The notes under the pieces are model-generated. The model had not been told where the DNA came from. It ran no database searches and saw only the letters and a program-made list of their open reading frames with translations. Of a DNA stretch of 64,000 bases, positions 38,609 to 47,305 are shown in pieces. The stretch is from Ferrovibrio sp. (lineage in GTDB: Bacteria; Pseudomonadota; Alphaproteobacteria; Ferrovibrionales; Ferrovibrionaceae): the NCBI GenBank assembly GCA_017991315.1, contig JAGOQS010000001.1, positions 806,001 to 870,000 on the forward strand, read 5' to 3'. Position 1 is the first letter of the stretch; each line of letters starts with the position of its first letter. Position numbers and translations under genes: made by a program.

Positions 38609-38705
38609 GGTCTCTTTGCGGTTAGACTCATCCGATTCGCAGCTTGATCCCGGTTGGCAAAGAAACCGTTAATGTGGGGGCATTGAGTCGCGTGGAGGCA
38701 GCAGG

Positions 38706-39776
38706 TTGCAAGCAGTGATCGAGGCTATCGACTGGCAGCAGGATGGGCCCTGGCTGGCCTTGCTTGGGCTGCTGCTCGGGCTTGGACTGCTGCTGGCCGT
38801 ATTCGACCTGCTCGACCGCTGGGCGGCCTCGCATCTCGCCATCGACCGCGTGGCGCTGGCGACCCGGTATGGCGGTTTCATGAATTCCTGGGCGGTGTTC
38901 GGGCGTGGCGCCACCGATTACCGTGACCTCAAGCCAATGTTTCCCGGTGCCGAGGCAGCCGAGATGGCACGCTACGGCGATGGCACCGCCTGCATCGTGG
39001 CGCGGTTCAACGATCCGGCCCTGGCGCGGGCGCAGATCGAGCGCGGCAATGGCCGTTCGCTCGGCAGTTTCGCGGCTGCCGGTGTCGAGATCGGCGAGGC
39101 CGGCCTGACTTTCGCCACCGTCGAGTCCGGCGAGCGTGCGCGCTACCGCGTCGGGCAATGGCTGGCGGTGGAAGACACCTTGCTGGCGGTCTATGGCCCG
39201 GATGCGGCGGCATTGGCGAAGCGGCGGCGGCAATTGCCGTGCCTGCAACAGCGCCATGTGCTGCCCGCGCTGGTCTGGCTGCGCAGTCGCGCCGGTTTCT
39301 CGCTGCTTGCCGCGTTGTGGCTGCTGCTGCTCGGCGCCGGCCTGGTGCCGCTGCTGGAGCGCGTGCAGGCGGTGAAGCCGGCGGCGGGCACGGTGGTGCA
39401 GGAGTTGGCCGCTTTGCGTAGTGCGCTGCTGGCACTGGGCGAGCGGCGCAGCGTGCTGCGCGTGTCCGAGGAAGGCGATGCGTTGCGTATCGCGCGGCGC
39501 CTGGATGATCCGCGCCTTGCCGATTTGCTGGATTTGAGCGAAGGCGGGCGCTTCATTGCCGCGCTGGAATTGCGCTTTGATGATACGGCCAAGACTGTGG
39601 CGGTGTTGCGCCTCGCCGGCCGGCTGCAGGCAGCGGCCAATGCCGGTGAGCCACCTTTGCCACCGGCCCGCTGGCTCAACCTGGCTGGACTTGGGCCCGA
39701 TGACGGTGCCCTGCGCGACGCGGCACGTGCCGTGGTGCTGGCTGCCGGCTGGCAATGGCAGCCCCGGCTGTTCTGA
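38706..39776 (+). CDS. membrane protein of unknown function
   Basis: The 356-aa protein has two hydrophobic helices (about 17-37 and 198-220) that flank soluble parts rich in Ala, Arg and Leu. No domain is recognised. TTG at 38706, with GGAGG at 38693-38697, is the best start. The 3' end carries a 14-bp tandem duplication over the stop codon. A short intrinsic terminator follows at 39807-39825. Confidence 0.7.
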   Translation: MQAVIEAIDWQQDGPWLALLGLLLGLGLLLAVFDLLDRWAASHLAIDRVALATRYGGFMNSWAVFGRGATDYRDLKPMFPGAEAAEMARYGDGTACIVARFNDPALARAQIERGNGRSLGSFAAAGVEIGEAGLTFATVESGERARYRVGQWLAVEDTLLAVYGPDAAALAKRRRQLPCLQQRHVLPALVWLRSRAGFSLLAALWLLLLGAGLVPLLERVQAVKPAAGTVVQELAALRSALLALGERRSVLRVSEEGDALRIARRLDDPRLADLLDLSEGGRFIAALELRFDDTAKTVAVLRLAGRLQAAANAGEPPLPPARWLNLAGLGPDDGALRDAARAVVLAAGWQWQPRLF

Positions 39777-39792
39777 GACGGCTGTTCTGAGG
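39765..39792 (+). repeat. 14-bp tandem duplication at a stop codon
   Basis: CGGCTGTTCTGAGA (39765-39778) is followed at once by CGGCTGTTCTGAGG (39779-39792). The TGA in the first copy is the stop codon of the upstream gene; the second copy repeats it out of use. It is a recent-looking local duplication similar in kind to the one at trkA. Confidence 0.75.
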
Positions 39793-39806
39793 CAGAAGGC
39801 GAGCCG

Positions 39807-39825
39807 CGCGGTTTGCCGCGTTTTT
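39807..39825 (+). terminator. short intrinsic terminator
   Basis: CGCGG (39807-39811), TTTG loop, CCGCG (39816-39820) and TTTTT (39821-39825). The stem is short but GC-rich and is followed by a clean U tract, so it can end transcription of the 38706 gene. Confidence 0.6.
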
Positions 39826-39919
39826 CGGCAGAATCAAACTTTCGTTAGGTAAGGCTGGCAAAGCCCCGCTCGGGCTTGCTAACCTTGGGCTTAACCCTGG
39901 AGTTGGGAGGAACAAAACC

Positions 39920-40330
39920 ATGGCCATTGGCTATAAGCAGATGGTGGCCGAAGCGCTGGCGGAAATCGTCACGCTGACGCCGGAACAGGCCGCCGCCAAA
40001 CTCGGCCAGCCCGATGTGGTGCTGGTCGATATCCGCGATCCGCGCGAACTGGAGCGTGATGGCGCGGTGCCGGGCGCGTTCCATTGCACGCGCGGCATGC
40101 TGGAATTCTGGATCGATCCGGAAAGTCCCTATCACAAGCCGGTTTTCGCCGAGGGCAAGGAATACGTGTTCTTCTGCGCCGGTGGCCTGCGTTCGGCGCT
40201 GGCCGGTCACACCGCCAAGCGGATGGGGCTGGAGAAGGTGTCGCATATCGATGGCGGCTTCGGCGCCTGGAAGAAACAGGGCCTGCCTACCGTCGAATGG
40301 GCACCCAAGCAGCATGGAGAAAAGAAATGA
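39920..40330 (+). CDS. rhodanese-like protein
   Basis: The 136-aa single rhodanese domain has the active-site Cys86 in FFCAGGLRSA and the DIRDPRELERDGAVPGAFH segment. It may act as a sulfurtransferase or a persulfide carrier. Its stop codon overlaps the start of the acyl-CoA racemase/transferase gene by 4 nt, so it belongs to that operon. A GGGAGG ribosome-binding site lies upstream. Confidence 0.88.
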   Translation: MAIGYKQMVAEALAEIVTLTPEQAAAKLGQPDVVLVDIRDPRELERDGAVPGAFHCTRGMLEFWIDPESPYHKPVFAEGKEYVFFCAGGLRSALAGHTAKRMGLEKVSHIDGGFGAWKKQGLPTVEWAPKQHGEKK

Positions 40331-41487
40331 GCGGTCCGCTTACCGGCCTGAAGGTCATTGAAATGCCGGCAATCGGCCCGGTGCCGTTCTGCGGTATGCT
40401 GCTGGCCGATCTGGGGGCCGATGTGCTGCGCCTGGAGCGTTTGGGCGATTCCGGCCTCGGCCTGCCGGTGGAGCCGAAATACGAGTTGCTGGCACGCGGC
40501 AAGCGTTCGGTGCCGGTGGACCTGAAGAAGCCCGCTGGCATTGCCATGGTGCTGGACCTGATCGGCAAGGCCGATGTGGTGCTGGAAGGTTTCCGCCCCG
40601 GCGTGATGGAGCGGCTCGGCCTTGGCCCCGATGTGGCGCTGAAGCGCAATCCCGGCCTGGTCTATGGCCGCATGACCGGCTGGGGCCAGGATGGCCCGCT
40701 GGCCCAGGCGGCAGGCCATGACATCAACTATATCGCGCTGACCGGCGCGCTCGGCGCCATCGGCCCGGCTGGTGGTGCGCCCGTCGCGCCGCTCAATCTG
40801 GTTGGTGATTTTGGCGGCGGCTCGCTCTATCTCGCCATGGGCCTGCTGGCGGCGTTGTTCGAGCGCCAGAACAGCGGCAAGGGCCAGGTGGTGGATAGCG
40901 CCATGGTGGATGGTGCCGCCTCGCTGATGACCATGTTCTATGCCTTCCGTGCCTCGGGCCGGTGGCAGGACCAGCGCGGCGTCAACATGCTGGATGGCGG
41001 CGCGCCGTGGTATGGCAGCTATGAATGCGCTTGCGGTGGCTATATCTGCATCGGTTCGATCGAGACCAAGTTCTATGCCGAACTGATCGAGAAGCTGGGC
41101 CTCGATCCCAAGGTGCTCCCCAAGCAGCATGACCGCGCCCGCTGGGGCGACCTGCGCGCCGCATTCGCCGCCGCCTTCCGCACCCGCAGCCGCGCGGAAT
41201 GGTGCAAGCTGATGGAAGGCAGCGACATCTGCTTCGCGCCGGTGCTGAACCTGGAGGAAGCGACGCAGCATCCGCATATGCAGGCGCGCAACACCTTCGT
41301 CACTCTGGATGGTGTGACACAGCCCAATCCGGCGCCGCGCTTCTCGCGCACGCCGGGCGCGATCCGTCGCGGCCCGCCCGGTGCCGAGGGCACCGACAAG
41401 GCCGCCGATGGCCGCGCTGCGCTGAAAGAGTGGGGCGTCGATACCTCGGCAGCCGCTGCTGCCGGCGCCCTGGGCACGGCAGCTTGA
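40327..41487 (+). CDS. CaiB/BaiF CoA-transferase family, alpha-methylacyl-CoA racemase-like
   Basis: The 386-aa protein has the family III CoA-transferase fold. His131 (AGHDINY) and Asp161 (LVGDFGGGS) match the catalytic pair of alpha-methylacyl-CoA racemases, which epimerise the 2-methyl carbon so that branched acyl-CoAs can be degraded. A plain CoA-transferase role cannot be excluded. It overlaps the rhodanese and the next SDR by 4 nt each. The operon suggests branched, isoprenoid or steroid-like acyl-CoA breakdown. Confidence 0.85.
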   Translation: MSGPLTGLKVIEMPAIGPVPFCGMLLADLGADVLRLERLGDSGLGLPVEPKYELLARGKRSVPVDLKKPAGIAMVLDLIGKADVVLEGFRPGVMERLGLGPDVALKRNPGLVYGRMTGWGQDGPLAQAAGHDINYIALTGALGAIGPAGGAPVAPLNLVGDFGGGSLYLAMGLLAALFERQNSGKGQVVDSAMVDGAASLMTMFYAFRASGRWQDQRGVNMLDGGAPWYGSYECACGGYICIGSIETKFYAELIEKLGLDPKVLPKQHDRARWGDLRAAFAAAFRTRSRAEWCKLMEGSDICFAPVLNLEEATQHPHMQARNTFVTLDGVTQPNPAPRFSRTPGAIRRGPPGAEGTDKAADGRAALKEWGVDTSAAAAAGALGTAA

Positions 41488-42239
41488 GCCGGCTCGCCGG
41501 CAAAGTCGCCTTGATTACCGGTGGCGCGTCCGGCTTCGGCCGCGCCACTGCCGGCCTGTTCCTGAAGGAAGGCGCGCGCGTCGTCATCACCGACCGCAAT
41601 GCCGCAGAGGGCAAGGCGGCGGAAGCTGAACTCGGCTGCCGTTTCGTTGAACAGGATGTGACGGACGAGGCTTCCTGGCCGCTGCTGATCGATGGCATCG
41701 CCGCCATGGAAGGGCGCCTCGATATCCTGGTGAACAATGCCGGCATCGGCGTGTTCCGCAGCGTCACCGAGATGAGCCTGAAGGAATGGCGCCGGGTGCA
41801 GGCAGTTAATGCCGATGCTGTATTCCTCGGCTGCAAATACGCCATTCCATTGATGGAACGCGCCGGCGGCGGCTCAATCATCAATGTCGCTTCCATTGCC
41901 GGCAAGGTTGGCGCTCCACTGATGGCAGCTTATTGCGCCTCCAAGGGCGCGGTAACGCTGTTTACCAAGGCGCTGGCGATGGAATGTGCCGCCGCGCGGA
42001 ACAATATCCGGGTCAATTCCGTGCATCCTGGCTATGTCGAAACCGCGATGGTGCAGGGGCATATCGCGGCTGGCGCCGACCCGGAGCGCACGCGCAAGCA
42101 TCTCGAACGCCTGCATCCCATCGGCCGCATGGGCCAGGCAGAGGAAATCGCCCGCGGAATCCTCTATCTTGCGGGCGATGAATCCAGTTTCATGACTGGC
42201 GCCGAGCTGGTGCTCGATGGTGGGCTGACGGCGCAGTAG
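41484..42239 (+). CDS. short-chain dehydrogenase/reductase
   Basis: The 251-aa SDR has TGGASGFGRA, NNAG, the catalytic Ser in INVAS, YCASK and a C-terminal AELVLDGG. The TTG at 41484 overlaps the stop of the preceding gene as TTGA, so it is translationally coupled. The Asp after beta-2 (ITDRN) favours NAD(H). It probably oxidises a hydroxyacyl-CoA or alcohol of the same pathway. Confidence 0.88.
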   Translation: MSRLAGKVALITGGASGFGRATAGLFLKEGARVVITDRNAAEGKAAEAELGCRFVEQDVTDEASWPLLIDGIAAMEGRLDILVNNAGIGVFRSVTEMSLKEWRRVQAVNADAVFLGCKYAIPLMERAGGGSIINVASIAGKVGAPLMAAYCASKGAVTLFTKALAMECAAARNNIRVNSVHPGYVETAMVQGHIAAGADPERTRKHLERLHPIGRMGQAEEIARGILYLAGDESSFMTGAELVLDGGLTAQ

Positions 42240-42265
42240 TTTCGTTTTCTTTTTGGGAGGAACAG

Positions 42266-43048
42266 ATGGATCTCGGTATCAAGGGCCGCAACGCCCTGGT
42301 TTGCGCGTCGAGCAAGGGGCTGGGGCTTGGCTGTGCTGAAGCATTGGCCAAGGAAGGCGTCAACATCACCATGACGGCGCGCGGCAAGGAAACGCTGGAA
42401 GCAGCGGCGGCCCGCGTGCGTGCAATGGCGCCCGGCGTTACCGTGAAGACCGTCGCCGGCGATATCGCAACGCCGCAAGGCCGCGCCGATGCGCTTGGTA
42501 CTGCCGGCGCGGTTGATATCCTGGTGAACAATGCCGGTGGTCCGCCGCCGGGCGACTTCCGCGATTGGGATCGCGATGCCTGGATCAAGGCGCTGGATGC
42601 CAACATGCTGGCGCCGATCGAACTGATCAAGGCGACGCTGGACGGCATGATCGCGCGCAAATGGGGCCGCGTGGTCAACATCACTTCGTCCTCGGTGAAG
42701 GCGCCGATTGCCATTCTCGGCCTGTCCAACGGCGCCCGCTCCGGCCTCACCGGCTTCGTCGCCGGTCTGGCGCGTCAGGTGGCGCCGCATGGCGTCACCA
42801 TCAATGGCCTGCTGCCGGGCCGCTACCTGACTGACCGCCTCAAGGGCACCATCGCCGCCCAGAGCAAGAAGAGCGGGGCTGAACTCGAAGCTGAATTCGC
42901 CAAGCAGGCCGCTTCAATTCCGGCTGGCCGCTTCGGCACGGCCGAGGAATTCGGCGAAGTCTGCGCCTTCATGTGCTCGGAACGCGCCGCCTATCTCACC
43001 GGCCAGAATATCCTGCTCGATGGCGGCAATTACCCGGGCACTTACTAA
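42266..43048 (+). CDS. divergent SDR lacking the YxxxK active site
   Basis: The 260-aa protein has an SDR fold but an altered dinucleotide loop (CASSKGLGLG) and, where YxxxK should be, Ser154-x3-Arg158 (LSNGARSG). NNAG and the C-terminal NILLDGG are kept. A group of 3-oxoacyl-ACP-reductase-like SDRs with an imperfect catalytic tetrad is known. It may use other residues, act as a binding protein, or have a changed reaction. It has a GGGAGG ribosome-binding site and lies 26 nt after the previous SDR. Confidence 0.82.
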   Translation: MDLGIKGRNALVCASSKGLGLGCAEALAKEGVNITMTARGKETLEAAAARVRAMAPGVTVKTVAGDIATPQGRADALGTAGAVDILVNNAGGPPPGDFRDWDRDAWIKALDANMLAPIELIKATLDGMIARKWGRVVNITSSSVKAPIAILGLSNGARSGLTGFVAGLARQVAPHGVTINGLLPGRYLTDRLKGTIAAQSKKSGAELEAEFAKQAASIPAGRFGTAEEFGEVCAFMCSERAAYLTGQNILLDGGNYPGTY

Positions 43049-43070
43049 AACCAACCAAACGGGGCGGGAA

Positions 43071-44618
43071 ATGAGCTGGGAAGCGGAAATCGAGGAACTG
43101 CGCCGGCGTGAGGAATTCGCCCGGCAGATGGGCGGGCCGGACAAGATCAAGCGCCAGCATGACGGCGGCAAGCTGACGGTGCGCGAGCGCATCACCCAGC
43201 TTCTCGACTCCGGCAGTTTCCACGAGATCGGTGCCATCGCCGGCCGTGCCCGTTATGGCGATAACGGCGAGTTGCTCGATCTCAGCCCGACCAACTTCGT
43301 TTTTGGTCGCGGCAAGCTGGATGGTCGCCCCGTGGTGGTGGGCGGCGACGACTTCACCGTGCGCGGCGGTGCCGCCGATGCCGCGATCTGGCAGAAGCAG
43401 GTGATGAGCGAGCAGATGGCGCGCGAATTGCGCATCCCCATCGTGCGGCTGGTGGATGGCACCGGCGGCGGCGGCTCGGTGCGCTCGCTGGAAAGCGAAG
43501 GCCGCACCTATGTACCGGCCAATCCAGGCTGGGACCATGTCGTCGCCAATCTCGGCACCGTGCCGGTGGTGGCGCTTGCGCTCGGCTCGGTCGCCGGGCT
43601 TGGGGCGGCGCGCACTGTCTCGAGCCATTTCTCGGTGATGGTGGAAGGCATTTCGCAGATGTTCATTGCCGGCCCGCCGGTGGTGGCGCGGGCGGGCGAG
43701 ACGCTGACCAAGGAGGAACTCGGTGGCGTCGAGATTCACACCCGCTCCGGCGCCGTCGATCTGGCCGTGAGCAGCGAGGCGGAAGCCTTCGCCGCCGGCA
43801 GGCGTTTCCTGTCCTATTTGCCGAGTTCGGTCTATGAGCTGCCGCCGCGCGGGCCGCTGATTGATCCGCCGGACCGCCGCGAGGAGAAGTTGATCAGCGC
43901 CATCCCGCGTGATCGCCGCCGCGTCTACAAGATGCGCGAGATCATCGACGCAGTGGTCGATCTCGGCAGCTTCTTCGAGATGGGCAAGATGTATGGCCGC
44001 TCGGTGATCACCGGGCTGGCGCGGCTGGATGGCTGGCCGGTCGCCATCCTCGCCAGTGACCCGTATCACTATGGCGGCGGCTGGACGGCCGATGCCTCGA
44101 TCAAGGTCGAGCGTTTTGTCGACATGGCCGAGACCTTCCATCTGCCGGTGGTGCATCTCGTGGATGTGCCGGGCTTTGTCATCGGCCTCGATTCCGAGAA
44201 GGCGGGCACCATCCGCCATGGCGCGCGCGCCATGGCTGCGGTGTATCAGGCCAGCGTGCCGTGGTGTTCGATCCTGGTGCGCAAGGCGTTTGGTGTTGCT
44301 GGTGCGGCCAATTCCAATGCGGCGCGGCTGCATTACCGCTATGCCTGGCCGTCAGGCGACTGGGGCAGCCTGCCGCTGGAAGGCGGCATTGAGGCGGCTT
44401 ATCGCGCCGACCTTGAGGCCGCTGCGGATCCAGTGGCGCTGAAGGCGGATATCGAGGAGCGCTTGAACCGCGTCCGCTCGCCGTTCCGCACCGCCGAGAG
44501 CTTCTGGGTCGAGGAAATCATCGACCCACGCGACACCAGGCCCTTGCTCTGCGAATTCGCCAACCTCGCCGCGCCGCTGCGGCAGGCCGGGCCGGCGGCT
44601 TTGCCGTATCGGCCTTAG
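43071..44618 (+). CDS. acyl-CoA carboxylase carboxyltransferase (beta) subunit
   Basis: The 515-aa carboxyltransferase has the two-lobed crotonase-like fold of the propionyl-/methylcrotonyl-CoA carboxylase beta family: KLTVRERITQLLDSGSFHEI, VDGTGGGGSVRSLE, SVAGLGAARTVSSHF and VDVPGFVIGLDSEKAG. The biotin carboxylase partner is not adjacent. The ATG at 43071 has a GGGCGGG upstream. Together with the racemase and SDRs it suggests a branched acyl-CoA route. Confidence 0.88.
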   Translation: MSWEAEIEELRRREEFARQMGGPDKIKRQHDGGKLTVRERITQLLDSGSFHEIGAIAGRARYGDNGELLDLSPTNFVFGRGKLDGRPVVVGGDDFTVRGGAADAAIWQKQVMSEQMARELRIPIVRLVDGTGGGGSVRSLESEGRTYVPANPGWDHVVANLGTVPVVALALGSVAGLGAARTVSSHFSVMVEGISQMFIAGPPVVARAGETLTKEELGGVEIHTRSGAVDLAVSSEAEAFAAGRRFLSYLPSSVYELPPRGPLIDPPDRREEKLISAIPRDRRRVYKMREIIDAVVDLGSFFEMGKMYGRSVITGLARLDGWPVAILASDPYHYGGGWTADASIKVERFVDMAETFHLPVVHLVDVPGFVIGLDSEKAGTIRHGARAMAAVYQASVPWCSILVRKAFGVAGAANSNAARLHYRYAWPSGDWGSLPLEGGIEAAYRADLEAAADPVALKADIEERLNRVRSPFRTAESFWVEEIIDPRDTRPLLCEFANLAAPLRQAGPAALPYRP

Positions 44619-44629
44619 CACTACACCAG

Positions 44630-44699
44630 CGTCATGCCCGCGAAAGCGGGCATCCCATTTGTTCAATGAAATGGGACCCTCGCTTGCGCGAGGGTGACG
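44630..44699. repeat. dispersed inverted-repeat element, copy B
   Basis: CGTCA (44630-44634) and TGACG (44695-44699) close the element. Inside are three hairpins: ATGCCCGC-GAAA-GCGGGCAT (44634-44653), CCCATTT/AAATGGG (44654-44660, 44669-44675) and CCCTCGC-TTGC-GCGAGGG (44677-44694). It shares the CGTCATGCCC opening with copies near 1587 and 60306. It may also terminate transcription of the carboxyltransferase operon. Confidence 0.7.
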
Positions 44700-44708
44700 A
44701 GAATGGCC

Positions 44709-44736
44709 TTGTCATAACTAGACCAGTCTGTATAAT
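44709..44736 (+). promoter_or_regulatory. sigma-70 promoter with embedded TetR operator; leaderless start predicted
   Basis: TTGTCA (44709-44714) and a perfect TATAAT (44731-44736) are 16 nt apart. Between them lies AGACCAGTCT (44720-44729), a half-site pair typical of the LmrA/QdoR-type TetR group. The expected transcription start is about 44743, one base before the ATG at 44744, so the mRNA should have almost no 5' leader. Confidence 0.65.
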
Positions 44737-44743
44737 TCCAGTT

Positions 44744-45313
44744 ATGGCCAAACGCACCCAATCGAGCCGAGACCGCTTCGTGGAAATGGCGGCGAAGCTG
44801 TTTTCGCGCCATGGCTATGCCGCCGTAGGCCTCAATCGCATCATCGAGAAAAGTGGCGCCCCGAAAGGCTCGCTGTATCACCATTTTCCAGACGGCAAGG
44901 AGCAGCTTGCCGCCGAGGCGGTGGCCTGGGCGGCGGAAAGCTTCACCGAAACCCTGCGCGCCGAGATCGATGCCGCGCCGAGCGTGGCGGTGGCGATCTG
45001 GCGCACCGCTGACCGCATTGCCGGCTGGCTGGAAAAATCGGGATTCCGCGATGGCTCGCCGCTCACCATCGTCGCGGTCGAGACCGGTGCCTTCAACGCA
45101 GCTCTGCGCGAGGCCTGCCGCCAGGGCTATGCGCAATGGGCTGCCATCCTCAGCGCCGCCTTGCTGGCGGAAGGGCGCAGTGAGCAGCGCGCCGAGGCGC
45201 GCGCTGACCTCATTCTCGCCGCCTTCGAGGGCGCGATGATTCTCTGCCGCGTGCAGGCTTCCGGCGAGCCGCTGCGTGGCATTGGCCGGCAACTTGAGGA
45301 GATACTGCAATGA
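44744..45313 (+). CDS. TetR-family regulator (LmrA/YxaF-like)
   Basis: The 189-aa regulator has a helix-turn-helix in FVEMAAKLFSRHGYAAVGLN through SGAPKGSLYHHFPDGKEQL, a form typical of the LmrA/YxaF subgroup. The gene appears to have a leaderless mRNA and an operator inside its own promoter, which implies tight autorepression. It overlaps the thioesterase gene by 4 nt. The longer in-frame ORF from 44666 starts inside the repeat element and is not preferred. Confidence 0.88.
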   Translation: MAKRTQSSRDRFVEMAAKLFSRHGYAAVGLNRIIEKSGAPKGSLYHHFPDGKEQLAAEAVAWAAESFTETLRAEIDAAPSVAVAIWRTADRIAGWLEKSGFRDGSPLTIVAVETGAFNAALREACRQGYAQWAAILSAALLAEGRSEQRAEARADLILAAFEGAMILCRVQASGEPLRGIGRQLEEILQ

Positions 45314-45729
45314 CCGATATCGCCAAGCTGCCGCCATCGCGTGAATTGCTCGAAGCGGCGATGAAGACCAGCCCGTTCACCACCTGGATCGGCACGGAAC
45401 TGCTGCATTTCGAACCCGGACAGGTGGAGATCGCTGCCAATCTGCGCAGCGAGATGACGCAGCATCATGGCTTCGCCCATGGCGCCGTGGTCGGCTACAT
45501 GGCGGATACGGTCTGTGCCTGGGCGGCGGCCTCGGTGGCCGGCGACGTGGTGACGGCGGAATACAAGCTCAACATGCTGGCGCCGGCGGTGGGACAGCGT
45601 CTATACGCCACCGGCTCGGTGATCAAGGCCGGCAAGGCGCAGGTGGTGACGCGCGCCGATGTCTTCGCCGAACACCAGGGCACGAAGAAGATCGTCGCCA
45701 CCGCGCTCGCTACCATTGTTCGCGTCTAG
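45310..45729 (+). CDS. PaaI-family thioesterase
   Basis: The 139-aa hotdog-fold protein has MTQHHGFAHGAVVGYMADT, which holds the catalytic region of the PaaI family, and TAEYKLNMLAPAVGQRL. It probably hydrolyses an acyl-CoA or aryl-CoA ester. Its position directly behind the TetR gene suggests that its substrate or product is the effector. Its stop overlaps the end of the convergent SLC13 gene. Confidence 0.86.
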   Translation: MTDIAKLPPSRELLEAAMKTSPFTTWIGTELLHFEPGQVEIAANLRSEMTQHHGFAHGAVVGYMADTVCAWAAASVAGDVVTAEYKLNMLAPAVGQRLYATGSVIKAGKAQVVTRADVFAEHQGTKKIVATALATIVRV

Positions 45730-47156
45730 AGCCAGCCGAGCAGGCGCCACCACAGCAGGTCGAGCGGTATCAGCACAACGGAGCTGATGGCGAACAGCCA
45801 CAGGCAGAGCTTGGTGGCGGCAGCCATTGGCACGCGGCCGAGCTGCGTCGAGAGCAGCAAAGGTGGCGACTGGTAGGGCACCAGAATGTTGGAGAAGCCG
45901 AGCACCTGGCTCATCAGCACACTGGCCAGCGGCAGGCCGGTGGCGCGCGCCAGTTCCTCGGCCATTGGCGTCATGATGGTGGGCACACCGGCCAGCGTGG
46001 TGACAACGCCGATGGCGCTGGAAACGGTTGCCAGCATGCCGACATTCCAGAACGGCGTATCATGGGAGAAATGCGCCACGCGCTCGAAGCCATGCACCAG
46101 CAGCGGCCCCAGGCCGGAACCGGCGACGATGGCGCCGAGTCCCATTACGCCGGCGAGGAAGAACAGCGACGCGAAGCCGATCTCCTCGTTGAACACCCGC
46201 TTCGAGGTCAGGCCGAGGCTTGGCAGCAGGCAGACCAGGGCCGCGCCAAGGCTGACCCAGGCTGGCGAGACATGATGCAGCGCGTCGGTGATCCACAGGA
46301 TCAGGCTGAGGCCGAGTATGACACTCAAGCGCCATTGCGGCGCCGTCATCGGCCCCAACGCGGTGCTGTCCGCATCCTTGGCCGCTTCCGCGTCGCGGTC
46401 CGGGAACAGCCACAGGATCAGCACCACCATCACGGCGGATTTCAGCAGTCCGAGTACCGGGAAATGCAGCAGCAGATACTGGCCATAGGTGGTGGTGTAG
46501 CCGTAGAGGGTTTCCGCGCTGCCGGCCAGGATGGTGTTCGGGATGTTGGAAGGCAGGATCGAGAAGGTTGGCACATGGCTGCCGAAGCAGGCGGCGAGCA
46601 GCATGCCGATGCGGCCGTTGCGGCCTTCCGCGTAGCCCATACGGTCGGCCAGCGCCATGGTGATTGGCACCAGCAGCACGGCGCGGCCCATGGAGGAAGG
46701 CATCAGGAAGCCCAGCAGCAGCCCGACCAGCGCGATGCCGAGCACGATATTGCGGTAGCGCATTCCTAAGGCGCGCGCCATCAGCAGCGCGATGCGCTGG
46801 CCGAGACCGGTGAAGCGAATGGCGGCACCGATCACCAGGCCGCCCAGCACCAGCCAGAAGGTGGTGGAGTGAAAGCCGGAAAAGATCACCGCCGGCGGCG
46901 CCACATGCAGCAGCACGGCGAACAAAAAGAAGGCCAGCGTGGTCCAGTATTCCGGCAGCGCGCCGCTGGCCCACAGGCCGATGCCGAACACGCCCAGCGC
47001 TGCGGTCAGCGCCATCTCCTGCGGGATATGCTGCTTTGTCAGGACCCAGGTCAGCAGCGCGGCGACAACCACGCCCAGTGCGGTCCAGAGTTTGTGGGCG
47101 GGAATAGTTTCCGCGCCGCCGGGCGGCTTGGCCGCAGCGCCGGGCATTGACGACAT
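45726..47156 (-). CDS. SLC13/DASS-family anion transporter
   Basis: The 476-aa membrane protein has about 11-12 helices with the SLC13 signatures SNIPNTILAGSAETLYG and the C-terminal STIG-like region (GVVTTLAGVPTIMTPMAEEL). Family members move di- or tricarboxylates, sulfate or related anions with sodium. The gene is divergent from the URC1-like gene, so it may move a substrate or product of that pathway, which is an inference. Confidence 0.84.
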   Translation of the reverse strand: MSSMPGAAAKPPGGAETIPAHKLWTALGVVVAALLTWVLTKQHIPQEMALTAALGVFGIGLWASGALPEYWTTLAFFLFAVLLHVAPPAVIFSGFHSTTFWLVLGGLVIGAAIRFTGLGQRIALLMARALGMRYRNIVLGIALVGLLLGFLMPSSMGRAVLLVPITMALADRMGYAEGRNGRIGMLLAACFGSHVPTFSILPSNIPNTILAGSAETLYGYTTTYGQYLLLHFPVLGLLKSAVMVVLILWLFPDRDAEAAKDADSTALGPMTAPQWRLSVILGLSLILWITDALHHVSPAWVSLGAALVCLLPSLGLTSKRVFNEEIGFASLFFLAGVMGLGAIVAGSGLGPLLVHGFERVAHFSHDTPFWNVGMLATVSSAIGVVTTLAGVPTIMTPMAEELARATGLPLASVLMSQVLGFSNILVPYQSPPLLLSTQLGRVPMAAATKLCLWLFAISSVVLIPLDLLWWRLLGWL

Positions 47157-47305
47157 GAGTACAAATCCTTGTTCTGCTTTTCTGGGTACTAGGCGCGGGG
47201 CGGAGCCAGTAGAAGGGGAAATAGTACTCTAGGCGGCATGGTCTAGGGGCGCTATGGCTAGATCGGGTGCCTTGGCGATCCAGCGATCCGGCGTTAGGAT
47301 GGGGG
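47157..47305. promoter_or_regulatory. divergent region SLC13 / URC genes
   Basis: These 149 bases must contain promoters in both directions. A GGATGGGGG stretch just before the ATG at 47306 can serve as the ribosome-binding site. No inverted repeat strong enough to name as an operator was found. Confidence 0.3.
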
